NCBI RefSeq assembly: GCF_900091955.1
Contig: NZ_FMDF01000101.1
Coordinates: 60,797 to 124,796 of the forward strand
DNA length: 64,000 nt
Source: Streptomyces sp. Ncost-T10-10d
GTDB lineage: Bacteria > Actinomycetota > Actinomycetes > Streptomycetales > Streptomycetaceae
Reading direction: 5' to 3'
Shown here: piece by piece, positions 9,556 to 21,742 of the stretch
How the letters are laid out: every line of letters starts with the position of its first letter
How positions within the stretch are numbered: the first letter of the stretch is position 1
The notes under the pieces: generated by a model
Told to the model about the DNA's origin: nothing
The model's database searches: none
What the model saw: only the letters and a program-made list of their open reading frames with translations
Translations under genes and position numbers: made by a program

Positions 9556-10071
9556 TCAGTAGTAGCCTGTCTCGCCGTCCAGGATCTCCCTGATGGCGTC
9601 CAGATGGCCCGCGTGCCGGGCGGTCTCCTCGATCATGTGGAACATGATCCAGCGCACGCTCGCGGCCGAGGCGCCGAAGTCCGGGTGCCGGCCCACGTCG
9701 TCGAGCGACTTCGCCGCAACGATCTCGTTCGACACCGCGATCTGCCGGTCGTAGTTGTCGAGGAGCTCGGCGAGCGGCACACCTTCGACCATCATGTCGG
9801 CATCCTCGGGCCCGTCGAACTGGGGCCCCACGGCGGGGCGGCCCAGCAGGACGACCTCGTACCAGAGGTGCTCGACCCATCGAAGGTGTGATACGACACC
9901 CGCCACCGTCATATGGGGCGAGGACGGCAGGACGGACCGATGGGCGTCGGTCTCGGAAAGCCCTTCGCACTTCCAGCGGGCGACCGCCCGCTGCATGTCG
10001 AGCCAGCCGACGAGCTGAGTCCGCTCGTCCGCGTCGTAGGGAGGGCGATTACGGGAAGGGGAGGGCGACAT
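9556..10071 (-). CDS. DinB family protein (DUF664)
   Basis: A 171-residue helical-bundle protein. Three His that line the usual DinB metal site are visible: HLRWVEHLW about a third of the way in, and HMIEETARHAGHLDAI near the C-terminus. DinB/DUF664 proteins are four-helix-bundle metalloproteins that include thiol-dependent (mycothiol or bacillithiol) transferases; many have no known substrate. I take ATG 10,071 as the start. An in-frame GTG at 10,101 adds ten residues and neither has a strong Shine-Dalgarno site. It is a single gene, convergent with the fragment at 9,186-9,539 and divergent from the MFS gene. Confidence 0.8.
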   Translation of the reverse strand: MSPSPSRNRPPYDADERTQLVGWLDMQRAVARWKCEGLSETDAHRSVLPSSPHMTVAGVVSHLRWVEHLWYEVVLLGRPAVGPQFDGPEDADMMVEGVPLAELLDNYDRQIAVSNEIVAAKSLDDVGRHPDFGASAASVRWIMFHMIEETARHAGHLDAIREILDGETGYY

Positions 10072-10303
10072 GAGCGCCGAGGCTACTCGATGCGCTGTCA
10101 CATCTCACAGCAATTTTCGGCCGCTGTGGCCCTGCAGCGACCCTCCACAACACACTTCCCCCCCTGATAAGTTGGCCGGCGTGTTCCTCTCCCGTGCGTA
10201 GAGCCCCGTACTGACCGCACCCCGTCCCACCGGGTGCGGCACTTCGGTGTCCCCGCATGCCCGCAGCGCCGCCTGCCGCGCTGCCCTCACGAGGAACGTC
10301 CTC

Positions 10304-11536
10304 ATGCTCTCGCCTTCACCCGCGCCCTCGCGCACCCCTTCGTATGCCACCGTCCTGCGTACTCCTCACGCTTCCCGCACCTTCGGTGCCGCTCTGTTGG
10401 GGCGGCTCTCGTACGGGATGGTCTCCCTCTCCCTGATGCTGGCGGTGAAGGACGCCACCGGCTCGTACTCCGTCGCGGGCGCCGTCATGGCTCTGTTCGG
10501 GGCGACCAGTGTCTTCCTCTCCCCCGCCCGTGCCGCGCTGATCGACCGGTACGGGCCGCGGCGGGCACTGCCACCGATGGCCGGTGCCTACGCCGCACTG
10601 CTCGCCGCCCTGGCCTACGTCACCTGGCGGCCGGGGGCTTCCCCGCTCCTGCTGGGGGTGCTTGCCGTGACGGCAGGTGCCTGCACCCCGCCGTTGGGAC
10701 CGGTGATGCGGACCCTGTGGAGCAGTCTCGTTCCCGACCGTGAGCTGTTGCAGCGCGCGTACAGCCTGGACGGTGTCGCCGAGGAACTGCTTTTCGTCAC
10801 CGGGCCGTTGCTCGTGGGTCTGGTCATGAGGTTCACCGTCCCCGCGGCAGGTGTCGCGATCAGTGCCGCGCTCGTGCTGGTGGGCGCGCCGGCACTGGTG
10901 TCCTCGCCCGCGGTGCGCCGTATCGGCGCGCCACCGTCGGCAAAGAAGGCCGCTGCCTCACAGGACACGCCCCGCAGGCAGCGGTTGCTCGGCATCGCCG
11001 GATTGCGGCACGCCGCGATCGTGGCAGCCGCCGTGGGGCTGTGTCTGGGGGCGCTGGATCTGCTGGTGGTGGCGTTCACCGAGCAGCATCACCGGGGCGC
11101 GTCGGTGGCGTGGGTGCTGGCCGCCCTCTCCGCCGGAAGTGCGGTCGGTGGGCTCGCCTACGGTGCCGTCTCATGGCGTGCGTCGAACCGGGTGCGGCTG
11201 CCGGTGCCGGCCGCCGGTCTCGGTGTGGCAATGGTCGTGGCCGGGATGTCGCCCGATGTGTATGTGCTGGTCGCGGTGGTCACGGCCGCCGGGGTCTTCG
11301 TCGCCCCGGCCCTGACCACCGCGTATCTCGTCGCGGACGAGTCCGTGGGCGCGGACAGCCGCACACAGGCGGGTGCATGGGTGAACACCGCGGTCAATGC
11401 CGGGTCCTCGGCGGGCACCGCGGCAGTGGGCCTGCTGGTGGACCGTCTGCCGCCGGCCGTCTGTTTCGCGGTCGCGGCGGTGCCTGCGCTGCTGTGTGCG
11501 GCTGCGGTGGCACGCGGCGCGATCAGCCGTTCCTGA
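10304..11536 (+). CDS. MFS transporter
   Basis: A 410-residue integral membrane protein with about 12 hydrophobic segments in two halves (for example LAVKDATGSYSVAGAVMALF, LLGVLAVTAGACTPPLGPV). The general pattern is that of drug-efflux-type major facilitator proteins. The substrate cannot be told from the sequence. ATG 10,304 is preferred over the longer open frame from 10,247 because GAGGAAC sits at 10,291-10,297, correctly spaced. Its 3' end overlaps the convergent DUF4097 gene by 14 bp. Confidence 0.82.
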   Translation: MLSPSPAPSRTPSYATVLRTPHASRTFGAALLGRLSYGMVSLSLMLAVKDATGSYSVAGAVMALFGATSVFLSPARAALIDRYGPRRALPPMAGAYAALLAALAYVTWRPGASPLLLGVLAVTAGACTPPLGPVMRTLWSSLVPDRELLQRAYSLDGVAEELLFVTGPLLVGLVMRFTVPAAGVAISAALVLVGAPALVSSPAVRRIGAPPSAKKAAASQDTPRRQRLLGIAGLRHAAIVAAAVGLCLGALDLLVVAFTEQHHRGASVAWVLAALSAGSAVGGLAYGAVSWRASNRVRLPVPAAGLGVAMVVAGMSPDVYVLVAVVTAAGVFVAPALTTAYLVADESVGADSRTQAGAWVNTAVNAGSSAGTAAVGLLVDRLPPAVCFAVAAVPALLCAAAVARGAISRS

Positions 11537-12251
11537 CCGTGATGGAACCGTTGGCGGTGGCCAGATCGATCTTGTGGTCGCCCGCCGGGTCATTGGGGAT
11601 GCCGATGTCCTTGTGACCGTGGTGGGTGCTGGCGGCGACCACGTACCGACCCGCCGGCGCAGTGACGACGATGGCCCCGTTGGATGTCCTGGCCCGGACA
11701 TCCTGCGGGTTCACCGGGGTCAGTTCGATCCGGCCGTTGGAGGTCTTGGCCCGGACGGGACCGGCCAGCCCGCGCCCCTCGATCCGGCCGTTGGAGGTGT
11801 GCACATCGGCCGGGCCGGTCACTCCGTCCAACTCGATCCGTCCGGAGTGTGTGGTGACGTTCACCGGCCCCACTCGGGCCAGGACCACGGATCCGGACGA
11901 GGTCCGGCCGGAGACCGGGAGGCCCTCGGGCACCTCGACGGCGTAGGACACCGAGCACTGGCTGCCGCAGCCGCTCAGCACCAGGACGCCGTTCTCGACC
12001 CGGTGCGACGCGCCTTCGGGCTTGTCCCCCCGATAGCGGACCGAGCGGTGCAGGGACACGTCGGCGGTTTTCGCCACGCCCCGCAGATTCACCCGGCCGG
12101 AGCCGAGATCCAGCCTGACGGAGGTGATCTTCTGCGGCACATGGGCGTCGTCCTCGAAGGTGTTCCAGTCGATGAGACCGCATGCGCCGAGCCCGATCAG
12201 ACCGCTTCCCGCCATCGTTGCCGCCATGAAGGCTCTGAGCCGGTGACGCAT
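11523..12251 (-). CDS. DUF4097 beta-strand-repeat lipoprotein
   Basis: 242 residues. The N-terminus has a lipoprotein signal peptide with lipobox LGAC (Cys about residue 24), so it should be anchored outside the membrane. The rest is a right-handed beta-repeat of the DUF4097 family: repeated 'TSNGRIE', 'THSGRIELDGV' and 'KTSNGRIELT' turns at roughly 20-residue steps. The molecular function of the family is not settled; it is often seen near cell-envelope stress regulators. The gene is monocistronic and ends by tail-to-tail overlap with the MFS gene. Confidence 0.85.
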   Translation of the reverse strand: MRHRLRAFMAATMAGSGLIGLGACGLIDWNTFEDDAHVPQKITSVRLDLGSGRVNLRGVAKTADVSLHRSVRYRGDKPEGASHRVENGVLVLSGCGSQCSVSYAVEVPEGLPVSGRTSSGSVVLARVGPVNVTTHSGRIELDGVTGPADVHTSNGRIEGRGLAGPVRAKTSNGRIELTPVNPQDVRARTSNGAIVVTAPAGRYVVAASTHHGHKDIGIPNDPAGDHKIDLATANGSITVRNG

Positions 12252-12442
12252 GAATATCCCCCTGGATCCCGATCAGTCTGGTCTCCGGCCCGCTCGGGGC
12301 CGGTGCTCAGCGCAGGCTATCCAGGCGTGTCCGGGGGCGACCATGGGGCAGACCCCCGGCTCGGACGGGGGAAACCCCGCCGTTCCACGCCATGGTGATG
12401 GCACGTCACTTTCATTTCCGGGAGCCGCACCGGTCGGCAGAA

Positions 12443-12483
12443 GAGGCGGCCGTACACCCCACTGAAGGGTGTACGGCCGCCTC
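12443..12483 (-). terminator. Intrinsic hairpin after the subtilisin-like protease
   Basis: A perfect 17-bp inverted repeat (12,443-12,459 with 12,467-12,483; core GGCCGTACACCC) with a 7-nt loop, 20 bp past the stop of the protease gene. No long U-tract follows, as is common in Streptomyces. It insulates the protease from the DUF4097 gene downstream. Confidence 0.85.
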
Positions 12484-12502
12484 AAGTGCGAACCTCAGAA
12501 GG

Positions 12503-15500
12503 TCACTTCAGGCCGAAAGCCCGGATGATCTCCTGATCGATGCCGAGCCCGTCCCCGGCCTCGGAGTGCGCCTTGATCGAGACGAAGCCGCCGGCCTTCT
12601 TGGGCGTCTTGAACCGGGCGGTCCAGTTGCCCTCGGAGGTCTTGCGCAGCTCCACCGCGTCCCAGGTCTTGCCGTCGTCGTAGCTGACCGACAGCGACGC
12701 CTTCTTCGCCTTCACGGCACCGTCCATCCACTCCTGTGTTCCGGAGGTGAGACCGATCTCGGTCCACTGGCCGGCCTCGACGTCACCGGCGAGGTCGGTG
12801 TGGACCTTGTAGTCCAGCTGCAGCAGCGGAAGGTCGGCCCGGTACGGGCCGTTCTCGTCCATGGCGCCCGAGACGAAGTTCCACTCGGTGTGTGTGCGGG
12901 TGGAGGTCTTCCACACGTCACCGTCCCGGGTGGAGTCGAGGACGAAGCGGTACGGCAGCTTCTCCGGCGACAGGCCTCCGAAGTAGCCGGCCCGGCCCGC
13001 GACCTTCTTGATCAGGGTGTCGCCCTGGTAGACGGCGGTGGTGGTCGTGTCGTACTCGTCCTCCGGCATGGAGCCCGAGTGGCCCGCGCCCGAGTCCGTC
13101 CACGCGGTCAGGTTGAACTGCATGTCGTTGTAGACGGTACGGAACGGACCCCAGTAGCCGGTGCCCAGACGCGGGCGGGCGATCGGCGCGAACCACTCGG
13201 CGGGGTAGGTGCGGCCCGCCTTGTAGTCCAGGTTGCCGCTGCGTACCTCCTGCGCGAAGTCCGTCTCGGTGGCGTTGAAGATCGAGTGGTCCTCGTACCA
13301 GAAGGAAGCGCCGGGAAGCGGGTTGACCCACTCGGTACGGGTGCCGGGGAACTTCTCGTACTCCCTGAAGCCGAGGCCGGGCCCGTAGTCCGGGATGTCA
13401 TAGCGGTAGCCCCCGCCGAGCACGCCCTTGTGGCCGTAGAAGGTGTTCTCCACCTTCGCCAGTTGACCGGCCGACGGGGCGAACTCCAGTGAGCGGTCGG
13501 GGACGACGCCGTCGTGCCGGTCGACCAGGTCGTACATGTAGCGCGCGAACCGACGTTGATCGATCGTCAGCTTGGCACCTCGCTGGACGGACTTGATCAG
13601 GTCCTCGCCCGCCAGGCGCTGGACCGAGGCGACCGGGATGGTGCTCTTGGTCCCGTAGGGGGTGTAGCTCTCCATCAGGACGCCGTCGCCGTCGTTGACG
13701 ACGAACAGTGCCCCGGCGCCGGCGGCCACCGCATTGGCGAGCCGGTCGGCGGGAGCGACCGTGTCACTGCTGCGGATGACGACGGCCTTGCCCTTGACGT
13801 CCAGGCCCTCGTAGTCGGCCACGGCACCGTTGCCCGCGAAGACGCCGGTCAGCTTCTTCTCGCCGTCCTCGGCGATGGCCGCACCGCCCTGCGGGAAGAC
13901 CGGCACGTCACGGCCCTCGGCGGATACGTCCAGCTGCTTCTCGCCCTGCCGCCAGCGGGTCAGGAAGGAGAAGCTGCCCTGTGTGACCTTCTTGGTGGGG
14001 CTGGCCCACAGCTGGTCGTAGGTCAACGGGATCTGGTACGCGTCGCGCTGGACCGTGCCGTCCGGTGCGGTACGTGCCATGTCATAGCGCAGCTGTCGGG
14101 TCTCGGTCTCCTTCGGCGTCCGCACGCTGACCTTGCGGGCCTTGGACGCGTCGAGGGTGACCGTGGTCGCCTTGTCGAGGATCGTCTCGGGAGCCGCGAG
14201 GAAGGCCACGGCCTTCGAGTCTGTGCGGTCACCGGCGATGTCGACGGAACTCCAGGCGGTGTAGTTGCCCGGCGGCAGTCGCAGCGTGCTCTCGCCCGAC
14301 ACCTGGACGATGCCCAGGTTCGGGTCGCCGAGCTCGCCGATGACGACCAGGCCGTCCATCGGCTTGCCGTCGCGGTCGCGGAGCCTGAGCGTCAGGTCGT
14401 ACAGCTCCCGTTCCTTGTTCAGGGCGAAGCCGGTGTGCGCGACGACGGTACCCGCCGCGTCCTTGGCGATGACCTGGCCCGAGAACTGGGTGCCGCTCGC
14501 GACCTTCGACGGGTCCAGCGAGAGCACGGCCTCGGCGGTGGAACCGGCCGGGACGCTCAGCTGCTTCGTCGACAGGGTGTAGGCGTCGGTGTCCGTGTCC
14601 GTGGCGAGGTCGAGCGTGACGTCCTTCGTACCGGTGTTGCGGTACGTGATGGTCCGCTGGGCGACCGGGTCGGACGCGGAGTGCGGCCAGTCGTAGGAGG
14701 CGACGGCGACGGAGCCGGTGGCCTCGATGGTGGTGTCGACCGCGGCCTTCACATCGAGCCGACCGGTGCCCTGCTCGTACGGGGTGTACGCGTCGAGCTT
14801 CTTCGACGAGCTCATCAGCGCGTCCTTGATCCGCTGGCCGGACCAGTCGGGGTGACGCTGCTTCAGGATGGCTGCGGCGCCCGCGACATGCGGGGTCGCC
14901 ATCGATGTACCGGACATCGTCCGGTACATCCCGTTGACACCCGGGACCGCCTGGGAGGCGGCAGCGTTGATGTCCACACCCGGTGCGGACAGGTCGGGCT
15001 TCAGGCCGTAGGACCTGACGAGCGGGCCCATCGAGGAGAAGTCCGCGCGGTTGTCCTGCTTGTCGACGGCGGCGACGGTGAGCGCCTTCTCCGCCGAACC
15101 GGGCGAGCCGATGGTGCCCGCGCCGTACGCGTTGCCCGCGGCGATCACGAACAGCGGCCCGCCGTCGGCGGAGAGTGCGTCCACGGCCTGGGACATCGGG
15201 TCGGAGCCGTCGTCCGGGATACTGGAGCCGAGACTCATGGAGACGACATCGGCGCCTTCGGCCTTGGCCCACTCCATGGCTTCGATGATCCCGGAGTCCG
15301 CGCCGGAGCCCTCGTTACTGAGCACCTTGCCGATGATCAGGTCGGCGCCCGGGGCGACGCCCTTGTTGACGCCCTCCGAGGCGGCGCCGGAGCCCGCTAT
15401 CGTGGAAGCGACGTGCGTGCCGTGGCCGTGCTTGTCGAGGACCTCCTCGCCCGGCACGAAGCTCTTGGTTTCGAGAATGCGGTCCTTGACGTCCGGGTGG

Positions 15501-16261
15501 GTCGCGTCGATTCCGGTGTCCAGGACAGCGACCTTGGAGCCCTTGCCGTCGTAGCCCTCGGCCCACGCCTGGGGGGCGTTGACCTGTGGCACGGAGTCCT
15601 TGAGCGCTGCCTCCGCCCGGCCGTCGAGCCAGAGCTTGGCGATGCCGTTGTCCAGTGAACGGGCGGTGGAGGTACGGGCAATGTCGTTCCAGAAGGCCCT
15701 GGTGGTGTCCTTCTCGGCCTTCAGCGCGGCGCCGTGGATGCTCTCCAGGGTGCGAGTCTTCTTCGCACCACGAGGGGCGGCGGGCAGTGAACGGCTCCGG
15801 CTCGCCGAGTAGGTGGCGATCAGCGGAATGCCGTCCGACTTCCTGTCGTCGTACCCCATCTTGGCCAGAGCCGAGACATTGAACAGCCGGCGGTCCAGCT
15901 TGCCCGCTGCGAGAAGGGAGTTGGCCTCGTCGGGCAGGACGTACAGATCGTCACCGGCCTGTTGGACATGCACGCCGCCGACCGCTCCGTCGGGGCGGTC
16001 CACGGTGACGGTGTCCTGCTTGCCGACGCCGTCCGAGTAGTGCACGACATCACCCGTGAGCAGGGTGATGTCGTACTCCTTGACGGGGTCGGCGGCCTGG
16101 CGGTCGACGGGCCTGGACTGGCCTGCGGCGGCGGAAGCGGAGCCCGCTGCGGACAACAGTGCGCCGCTCACCAGCGCGACCGAAGTCGCTATGAGCAGAG
16201 CCCTGCGTCCCGCACGAGCGGATCTCGCCCGGCCGGAAGCGGAGGAGGGTGTGAATGTCAT
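12503..16261 (-). CDS. Secreted S8 subtilisin-like serine peptidase, large multidomain
   Basis: 1,252 residues. Signal peptide at about 1-45 (twin Arg at 19-20, hydrophobic LLIATSVALVSGALLSAAG, AxA sites). Pro-region at about 50-235. Peptidase S8 domain at about 240-475 with catalytic Asp248 (AVLDTG), His280 (HGTH) and Ser453 (GTSMATPHVAG). The long C-terminal part has an insert resembling a protease-associated domain near 780-850 (GAGALFVVNDGDG) and beta-rich segments. It is a paralogue of the peptidase at 49,071-52,835. No good Shine-Dalgarno site precedes ATG 16,261, but a TTTAGAT element about 10 bp upstream would allow a nearly leaderless mRNA. Secreted protein degradation is the likely role. 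Confidence 0.92.
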   Translation of the reverse strand: MTFTPSSASGRARSARAGRRALLIATSVALVSGALLSAAGSASAAAGQSRPVDRQAADPVKEYDITLLTGDVVHYSDGVGKQDTVTVDRPDGAVGGVHVQQAGDDLYVLPDEANSLLAAGKLDRRLFNVSALAKMGYDDRKSDGIPLIATYSASRSRSLPAAPRGAKKTRTLESIHGAALKAEKDTTRAFWNDIARTSTARSLDNGIAKLWLDGRAEAALKDSVPQVNAPQAWAEGYDGKGSKVAVLDTGIDATHPDVKDRILETKSFVPGEEVLDKHGHGTHVASTIAGSGAASEGVNKGVAPGADLIIGKVLSNEGSGADSGIIEAMEWAKAEGADVVSMSLGSSIPDDGSDPMSQAVDALSADGGPLFVIAAGNAYGAGTIGSPGSAEKALTVAAVDKQDNRADFSSMGPLVRSYGLKPDLSAPGVDINAAASQAVPGVNGMYRTMSGTSMATPHVAGAAAILKQRHPDWSGQRIKDALMSSSKKLDAYTPYEQGTGRLDVKAAVDTTIEATGSVAVASYDWPHSASDPVAQRTITYRNTGTKDVTLDLATDTDTDAYTLSTKQLSVPAGSTAEAVLSLDPSKVASGTQFSGQVIAKDAAGTVVAHTGFALNKERELYDLTLRLRDRDGKPMDGLVVIGELGDPNLGIVQVSGESTLRLPPGNYTAWSSVDIAGDRTDSKAVAFLAAPETILDKATTVTLDASKARKVSVRTPKETETRQLRYDMARTAPDGTVQRDAYQIPLTYDQLWASPTKKVTQGSFSFLTRWRQGEKQLDVSAEGRDVPVFPQGGAAIAEDGEKKLTGVFAGNGAVADYEGLDVKGKAVVIRSSDTVAPADRLANAVAAGAGALFVVNDGDGVLMESYTPYGTKSTIPVASVQRLAGEDLIKSVQRGAKLTIDQRRFARYMYDLVDRHDGVVPDRSLEFAPSAGQLAKVENTFYGHKGVLGGGYRYDIPDYGPGLGFREYEKFPGTRTEWVNPLPGASFWYEDHSIFNATETDFAQEVRSGNLDYKAGRTYPAEWFAPIARPRLGTGYWGPFRTVYNDMQFNLTAWTDSGAGHSGSMPEDEYDTTTTAVYQGDTLIKKVAGRAGYFGGLSPEKLPYRFVLDSTRDGDVWKTSTRTHTEWNFVSGAMDENGPYRADLPLLQLDYKVHTDLAGDVEAGQWTEIGLTSGTQEWMDGAVKAKKASLSVSYDDGKTWDAVELRKTSEGNWTARFKTPKKAGGFVSIKAHSEAGDGLGIDQEIIRAFGLK

Positions 16262-16366
16262 GCAGCAGATCTAAAGGCAAAATCGAAGCTACGGTTGAGT
16301 TCACACCTGGCGTGAAGCCGCCGTGGCGGCAACCCGCCCTCGGGCCATGATGGTTCAGGGGATGGT

Positions 16367-17518
16367 TCAGGCCACGGATGTGATCAGTCCGGTCGGCGGC
16401 CGGCCGCCCTCGTGGTGGATCGGGGTGTGCGCGCCCTTGAGCGGTACGCCGCTGCCGCCGCGCCGGTCGGCGACGATTTCGGCGGCGATCGACAGTGCGG
16501 TCTCCTCAGGGGTACGGGCGCCGAGGTCGAGGCCGATCGGCGAGTGCAGCCTGGCCAGTTCCAGCTCCGTGACGCCGACGTCACGCAGCCGGTCGCTGCG
16601 CTCCAGATGGGTACGGCGCGAGCCCATCGCTCCGATGTACGCCACCGGCAGCCTCAACGCCAGCTCCAGCAGCGGAACATCGAACTTGGCGTCGTGGGTG
16701 AGGACACACAGGACGGTGCGCGCGTCGACGTCGGTCGTCGCGAGATAGCGGTGCGGCCAGTCGACGACCAGCTCGTCGGCCTGCGGGAAGCGGGCCTTCG
16801 TGGCGAAGACGGGGCGAGCGTCGCACAATGTGACGTGGTACCCGAGGAACTTTCCCGCCCGGACCAGTGCCGAGGCGAAGTCGATGGCCCCGAAGACGAT
16901 CATCCGGGGCGGCGGGACGCTCGATTCGACGAGCAGGGTGAGCGGTTGTCCGCAGCGCGAGCCCTCGGCGCCGATGGTGACGGAGCCGGTGCGGCCGGCG
17001 TCCAGCATCGCGCGGGCGTCGGCCGCAGCGGTGCGGTCCAGCTCCGGGTGTCCGCCGAGGCCGCCCTCGTACGAGCCGTCGGGGTGGACGAGGAGGGGGC
17101 GGCCGATGAGTTCCGCGGGCCCGCCGGTGATCCTGGCGACCGCTGCCGCCCGACCCCGAGCGGCGGCGGCGAGCGCGGCGGCGAACACCGCCCGTGCGGG
17201 GTCGTCCGCACGGACCGGTGTCACCAGGATGTCGATGACGCCGCCGCAGGTCAGTCCGACCGCGAAAGCGTCCTCGTCGCTGTAGCCGAACTGTTCGCGC
17301 ACGGTGATTCCGTCGTCCAGCGCCTGCCCGCACAGTTCGTACACCGCTCCCTCCACACACCCGCCGGAGACCGATCCGATCGCCGTGCCGTCGCGGTCGA
17401 CGGCGAGGGCGGCTCCCGGCTGCCGGGGCGCGCTGCCGCCGACCGCCACAACAGTGGCCACGGCGAAGTCGCGCCCCTGCTCGACCCACCGGCTGAGCTC
17501 TTCGGCGATGTCCAGCAT
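16367..17518 (-). CDS. xdhC: XdhC family molybdenum-enzyme maturation protein
   Basis: 383 residues. The N-terminal XdhC/CoxI domain has the signature GSAPRQPGAALAV and GSVSGGCVEGAVYE with the conserved Cys. The C-terminal part is a Rossmann-like XdhC domain (MIVFGAIDFASALVRAGKFL). XdhC proteins bind molybdenum cofactor, protect it, help its sulfuration and insert it into xanthine dehydrogenase. That fits the dehydrogenase subunits encoded just upstream on the same strand. AAGGAG lies 7 bp before ATG 17,518. It is the last gene of the purine block and lies 56 bp after the permease gene. Confidence 0.9.
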   Translation of the reverse strand: MLDIAEELSRWVEQGRDFAVATVVAVGGSAPRQPGAALAVDRDGTAIGSVSGGCVEGAVYELCGQALDDGITVREQFGYSDEDAFAVGLTCGGVIDILVTPVRADDPARAVFAAALAAAARGRAAAVARITGGPAELIGRPLLVHPDGSYEGGLGGHPELDRTAAADARAMLDAGRTGSVTIGAEGSRCGQPLTLLVESSVPPPRMIVFGAIDFASALVRAGKFLGYHVTLCDARPVFATKARFPQADELVVDWPHRYLATTDVDARTVLCVLTHDAKFDVPLLELALRLPVAYIGAMGSRRTHLERSDRLRDVGVTELELARLHSPIGLDLGARTPEETALSIAAEIVADRRGGSGVPLKGAHTPIHHEGGRPPTGLITSVA

Positions 17519-17574
17519 GGCGTTCTCCTTCTACGGGTGTGCGGAGGGGCGGAGGAGCCTTGTGCGGGCCGGTC

Positions 17575-19026
17575 CTACTTGGCGCCGATCCAGCTCTCGA
17601 TCGGGCTGAGCGCGAAGTACACGACGAACACGCCGGTCAGCACCCACATGAAGGCACCGACCTCACGGAACTTGCCCTGCGCCGCCTTGATCGCGGCGAA
17701 GGAGATCACTCCGGCGCCGACTCCGGCGGTGATGGAGTACGTGAACGGCATCAGGGCCACGGTCAGGAAGACCGGCACTGCGACGGAGCGGTCGCCCCAG
17801 TCGACATGGCGGGCGTTCTGCATCATCATCGCGCCGATGACGACCAGCGCGGCGGCGGCGATCGGCCCCGGCACGATCTGGGCGAGCGGGGTGAAGAACA
17901 GTCCGGCGGCGAAGAGCACACCGGTGACGACGGAGGACAGACCCGTGCGGGCCCCCTCGCCGACGCCGGTCGCCGACTCGATGAAGACGGTCTGGCCGGA
18001 GGCTCCGGAGACACCGCCGATCGCGCCGCCCGCGCCGTCGATGAACAGCGCCTTGGACAGGCCCGGCATCCGGCCCTTGCTGTCGGCGAGCCCGGCCTCC
18101 GTACCGACGCCGATGATGGTCGCCATCGCGTCGAAGAAGCCGGCCAGTACCAGAGTGAAGACGATCATGCCGACGGTCATGACGCCGATGTCGCCCCAGC
18201 CGCCGAACTCGACATGACCGAAGAGTCCGAAGTCCGGCATCGAGACGGCGCTGCCCTGCAGTTCGGGTGCGCTGCCGCCCCATGCCTCGGGGCTGATGTC
18301 ACCGACGGCGTTGACGACGACGGCGAGGATCGTGCCGACCACGATCCCGATCAGGATCGCGCCGGGCACATTACGGGCCTGGAGCATGAAGATGAGCAGC
18401 AGGGTGACGCAGAAGAGCAGTACGGGCCAGCCGGAGAGCTGCCCGCCCACGCCGAGCGTGACCGGGGCGCCCTTACCGACGAAGCCGGCGTTGACCAGGC
18501 CGATCAGCGCGATGAACAGGCCGATGCCGATGGTGATGCCGTGCTTCAGCGCCAGAGGTATCGCGTTCATGATGATCTCGCGCAGCCCGGTGACCACCAG
18601 CAGCACGATCACCGCGCCGTACATCACACACATGCCCATGGCCTGCGGCCAGGTCATGTGGGGTGCCACCTGGGTGGCGAGCACGCCGGAGACGGAGAGC
18701 CCCGCGGCGAGAGCGAGCGGCACCTTGCCGATGAAACCCATCAGCAGGGTGGAGACGGCTGCGGCGAGCGCGGTCGCCGTGATCAGCCCGGCGTGGCTGA
18801 GGCGGTGGCCCGCCGCGTCCGGGCCGGACAACAGGAGCGGGTTGAGCAGAAGGATGTAACACATCGCCATGAAGGTGGTGATGCCGCCGCGCACTTCTCG
18901 TGCGACGGTGGAGCCACGGTCGGAGATGTGGAAGTACCGGTCGAGCCAGGATCTTCCGGCGGGGATGCGCGAGCCCGGGCCCGCATCCTCCGCACTGGTC
19001 CTGGGCTCCACTGACTGCTGGGTCAT
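17575..19026 (-). CDS. NCS2 family purine permease (AzgA-like)
   Basis: 483 residues with about 12-14 membrane segments. The N-terminal RYFHISDRGSTVAREVRGG leads into TFMAMCYILLLNP, typical of the AzgA-like branch of NCS2 (adenine/guanine/hypoxanthine:proton symport). The substrate-site helix AGLSVSGVLATQV and ATGVGEGARTGLSSVVTG are present. It would import the purine bases or xanthine that the neighbouring dehydrogenase oxidises. The start is supported by GGGAG about 9 bp upstream. It lies between xdhC and the xanthine dehydrogenase genes but has a 329-bp leader of its own. Confidence 0.9.
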   Translation of the reverse strand: MTQQSVEPRTSAEDAGPGSRIPAGRSWLDRYFHISDRGSTVAREVRGGITTFMAMCYILLLNPLLLSGPDAAGHRLSHAGLITATALAAAVSTLLMGFIGKVPLALAAGLSVSGVLATQVAPHMTWPQAMGMCVMYGAVIVLLVVTGLREIIMNAIPLALKHGITIGIGLFIALIGLVNAGFVGKGAPVTLGVGGQLSGWPVLLFCVTLLLIFMLQARNVPGAILIGIVVGTILAVVVNAVGDISPEAWGGSAPELQGSAVSMPDFGLFGHVEFGGWGDIGVMTVGMIVFTLVLAGFFDAMATIIGVGTEAGLADSKGRMPGLSKALFIDGAGGAIGGVSGASGQTVFIESATGVGEGARTGLSSVVTGVLFAAGLFFTPLAQIVPGPIAAAALVVIGAMMMQNARHVDWGDRSVAVPVFLTVALMPFTYSITAGVGAGVISFAAIKAAQGKFREVGAFMWVLTGVFVVYFALSPIESWIGAK

Positions 19027-19355
19027 GATGCCTGACTCCCAAGGTTCACAGGGGCACCCGCGATGAAGAATCGATATGCGGGATTTGGGATGACTGCGCT
19101 GGCGGCACGACCCGGGGGACGGCCCGAGACGAACTGTTCATGCAGAGTGGAATCTGACGTGTGACGTGTTGCATGCGGTGTCACCCGCACTGCTGGCACT
19201 GCGGTACTGCGGAGTACTGCCCTTTCCTCGGTGCATGGTGGAATCAATGGCCGTGAGCGGGACGGCACTTGGGTACTCCGGGCGGCGCGGGCGACGGAAG
19301 TGTGACGTTCCTGGGAGGCACGCACCGCCCGGAGAGCTCAGGAGGGAGCGGTGGC
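19027..19355. other. Intergenic leader of the purine permease, no gene
   Basis: 329 bp between the molybdenum subunit stop and the permease start. The only open frame (minus, 100 codons) has poor codon bias and no domain. The space suggests an independent promoter for the permease and xdhC pair. No clear -35/-10 pair or terminator was recognised. Confidence 0.4.
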
Positions 19356-21740
<2,385 letters not shown>

Positions 21741-21742
21741 CG

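Noticed and set aside
13514..15658. 714-codon plus-strand open frame
   Set aside because: Lies fully antisense to the first subtilisin-like protease, whose triad is intact; composition is Arg/Gly/Val noise.
17539..19014. 491-codon plus-strand open frame
   Set aside because: Antisense to the NCS2 permease; Asp/Gly/Arg-rich with no domain.
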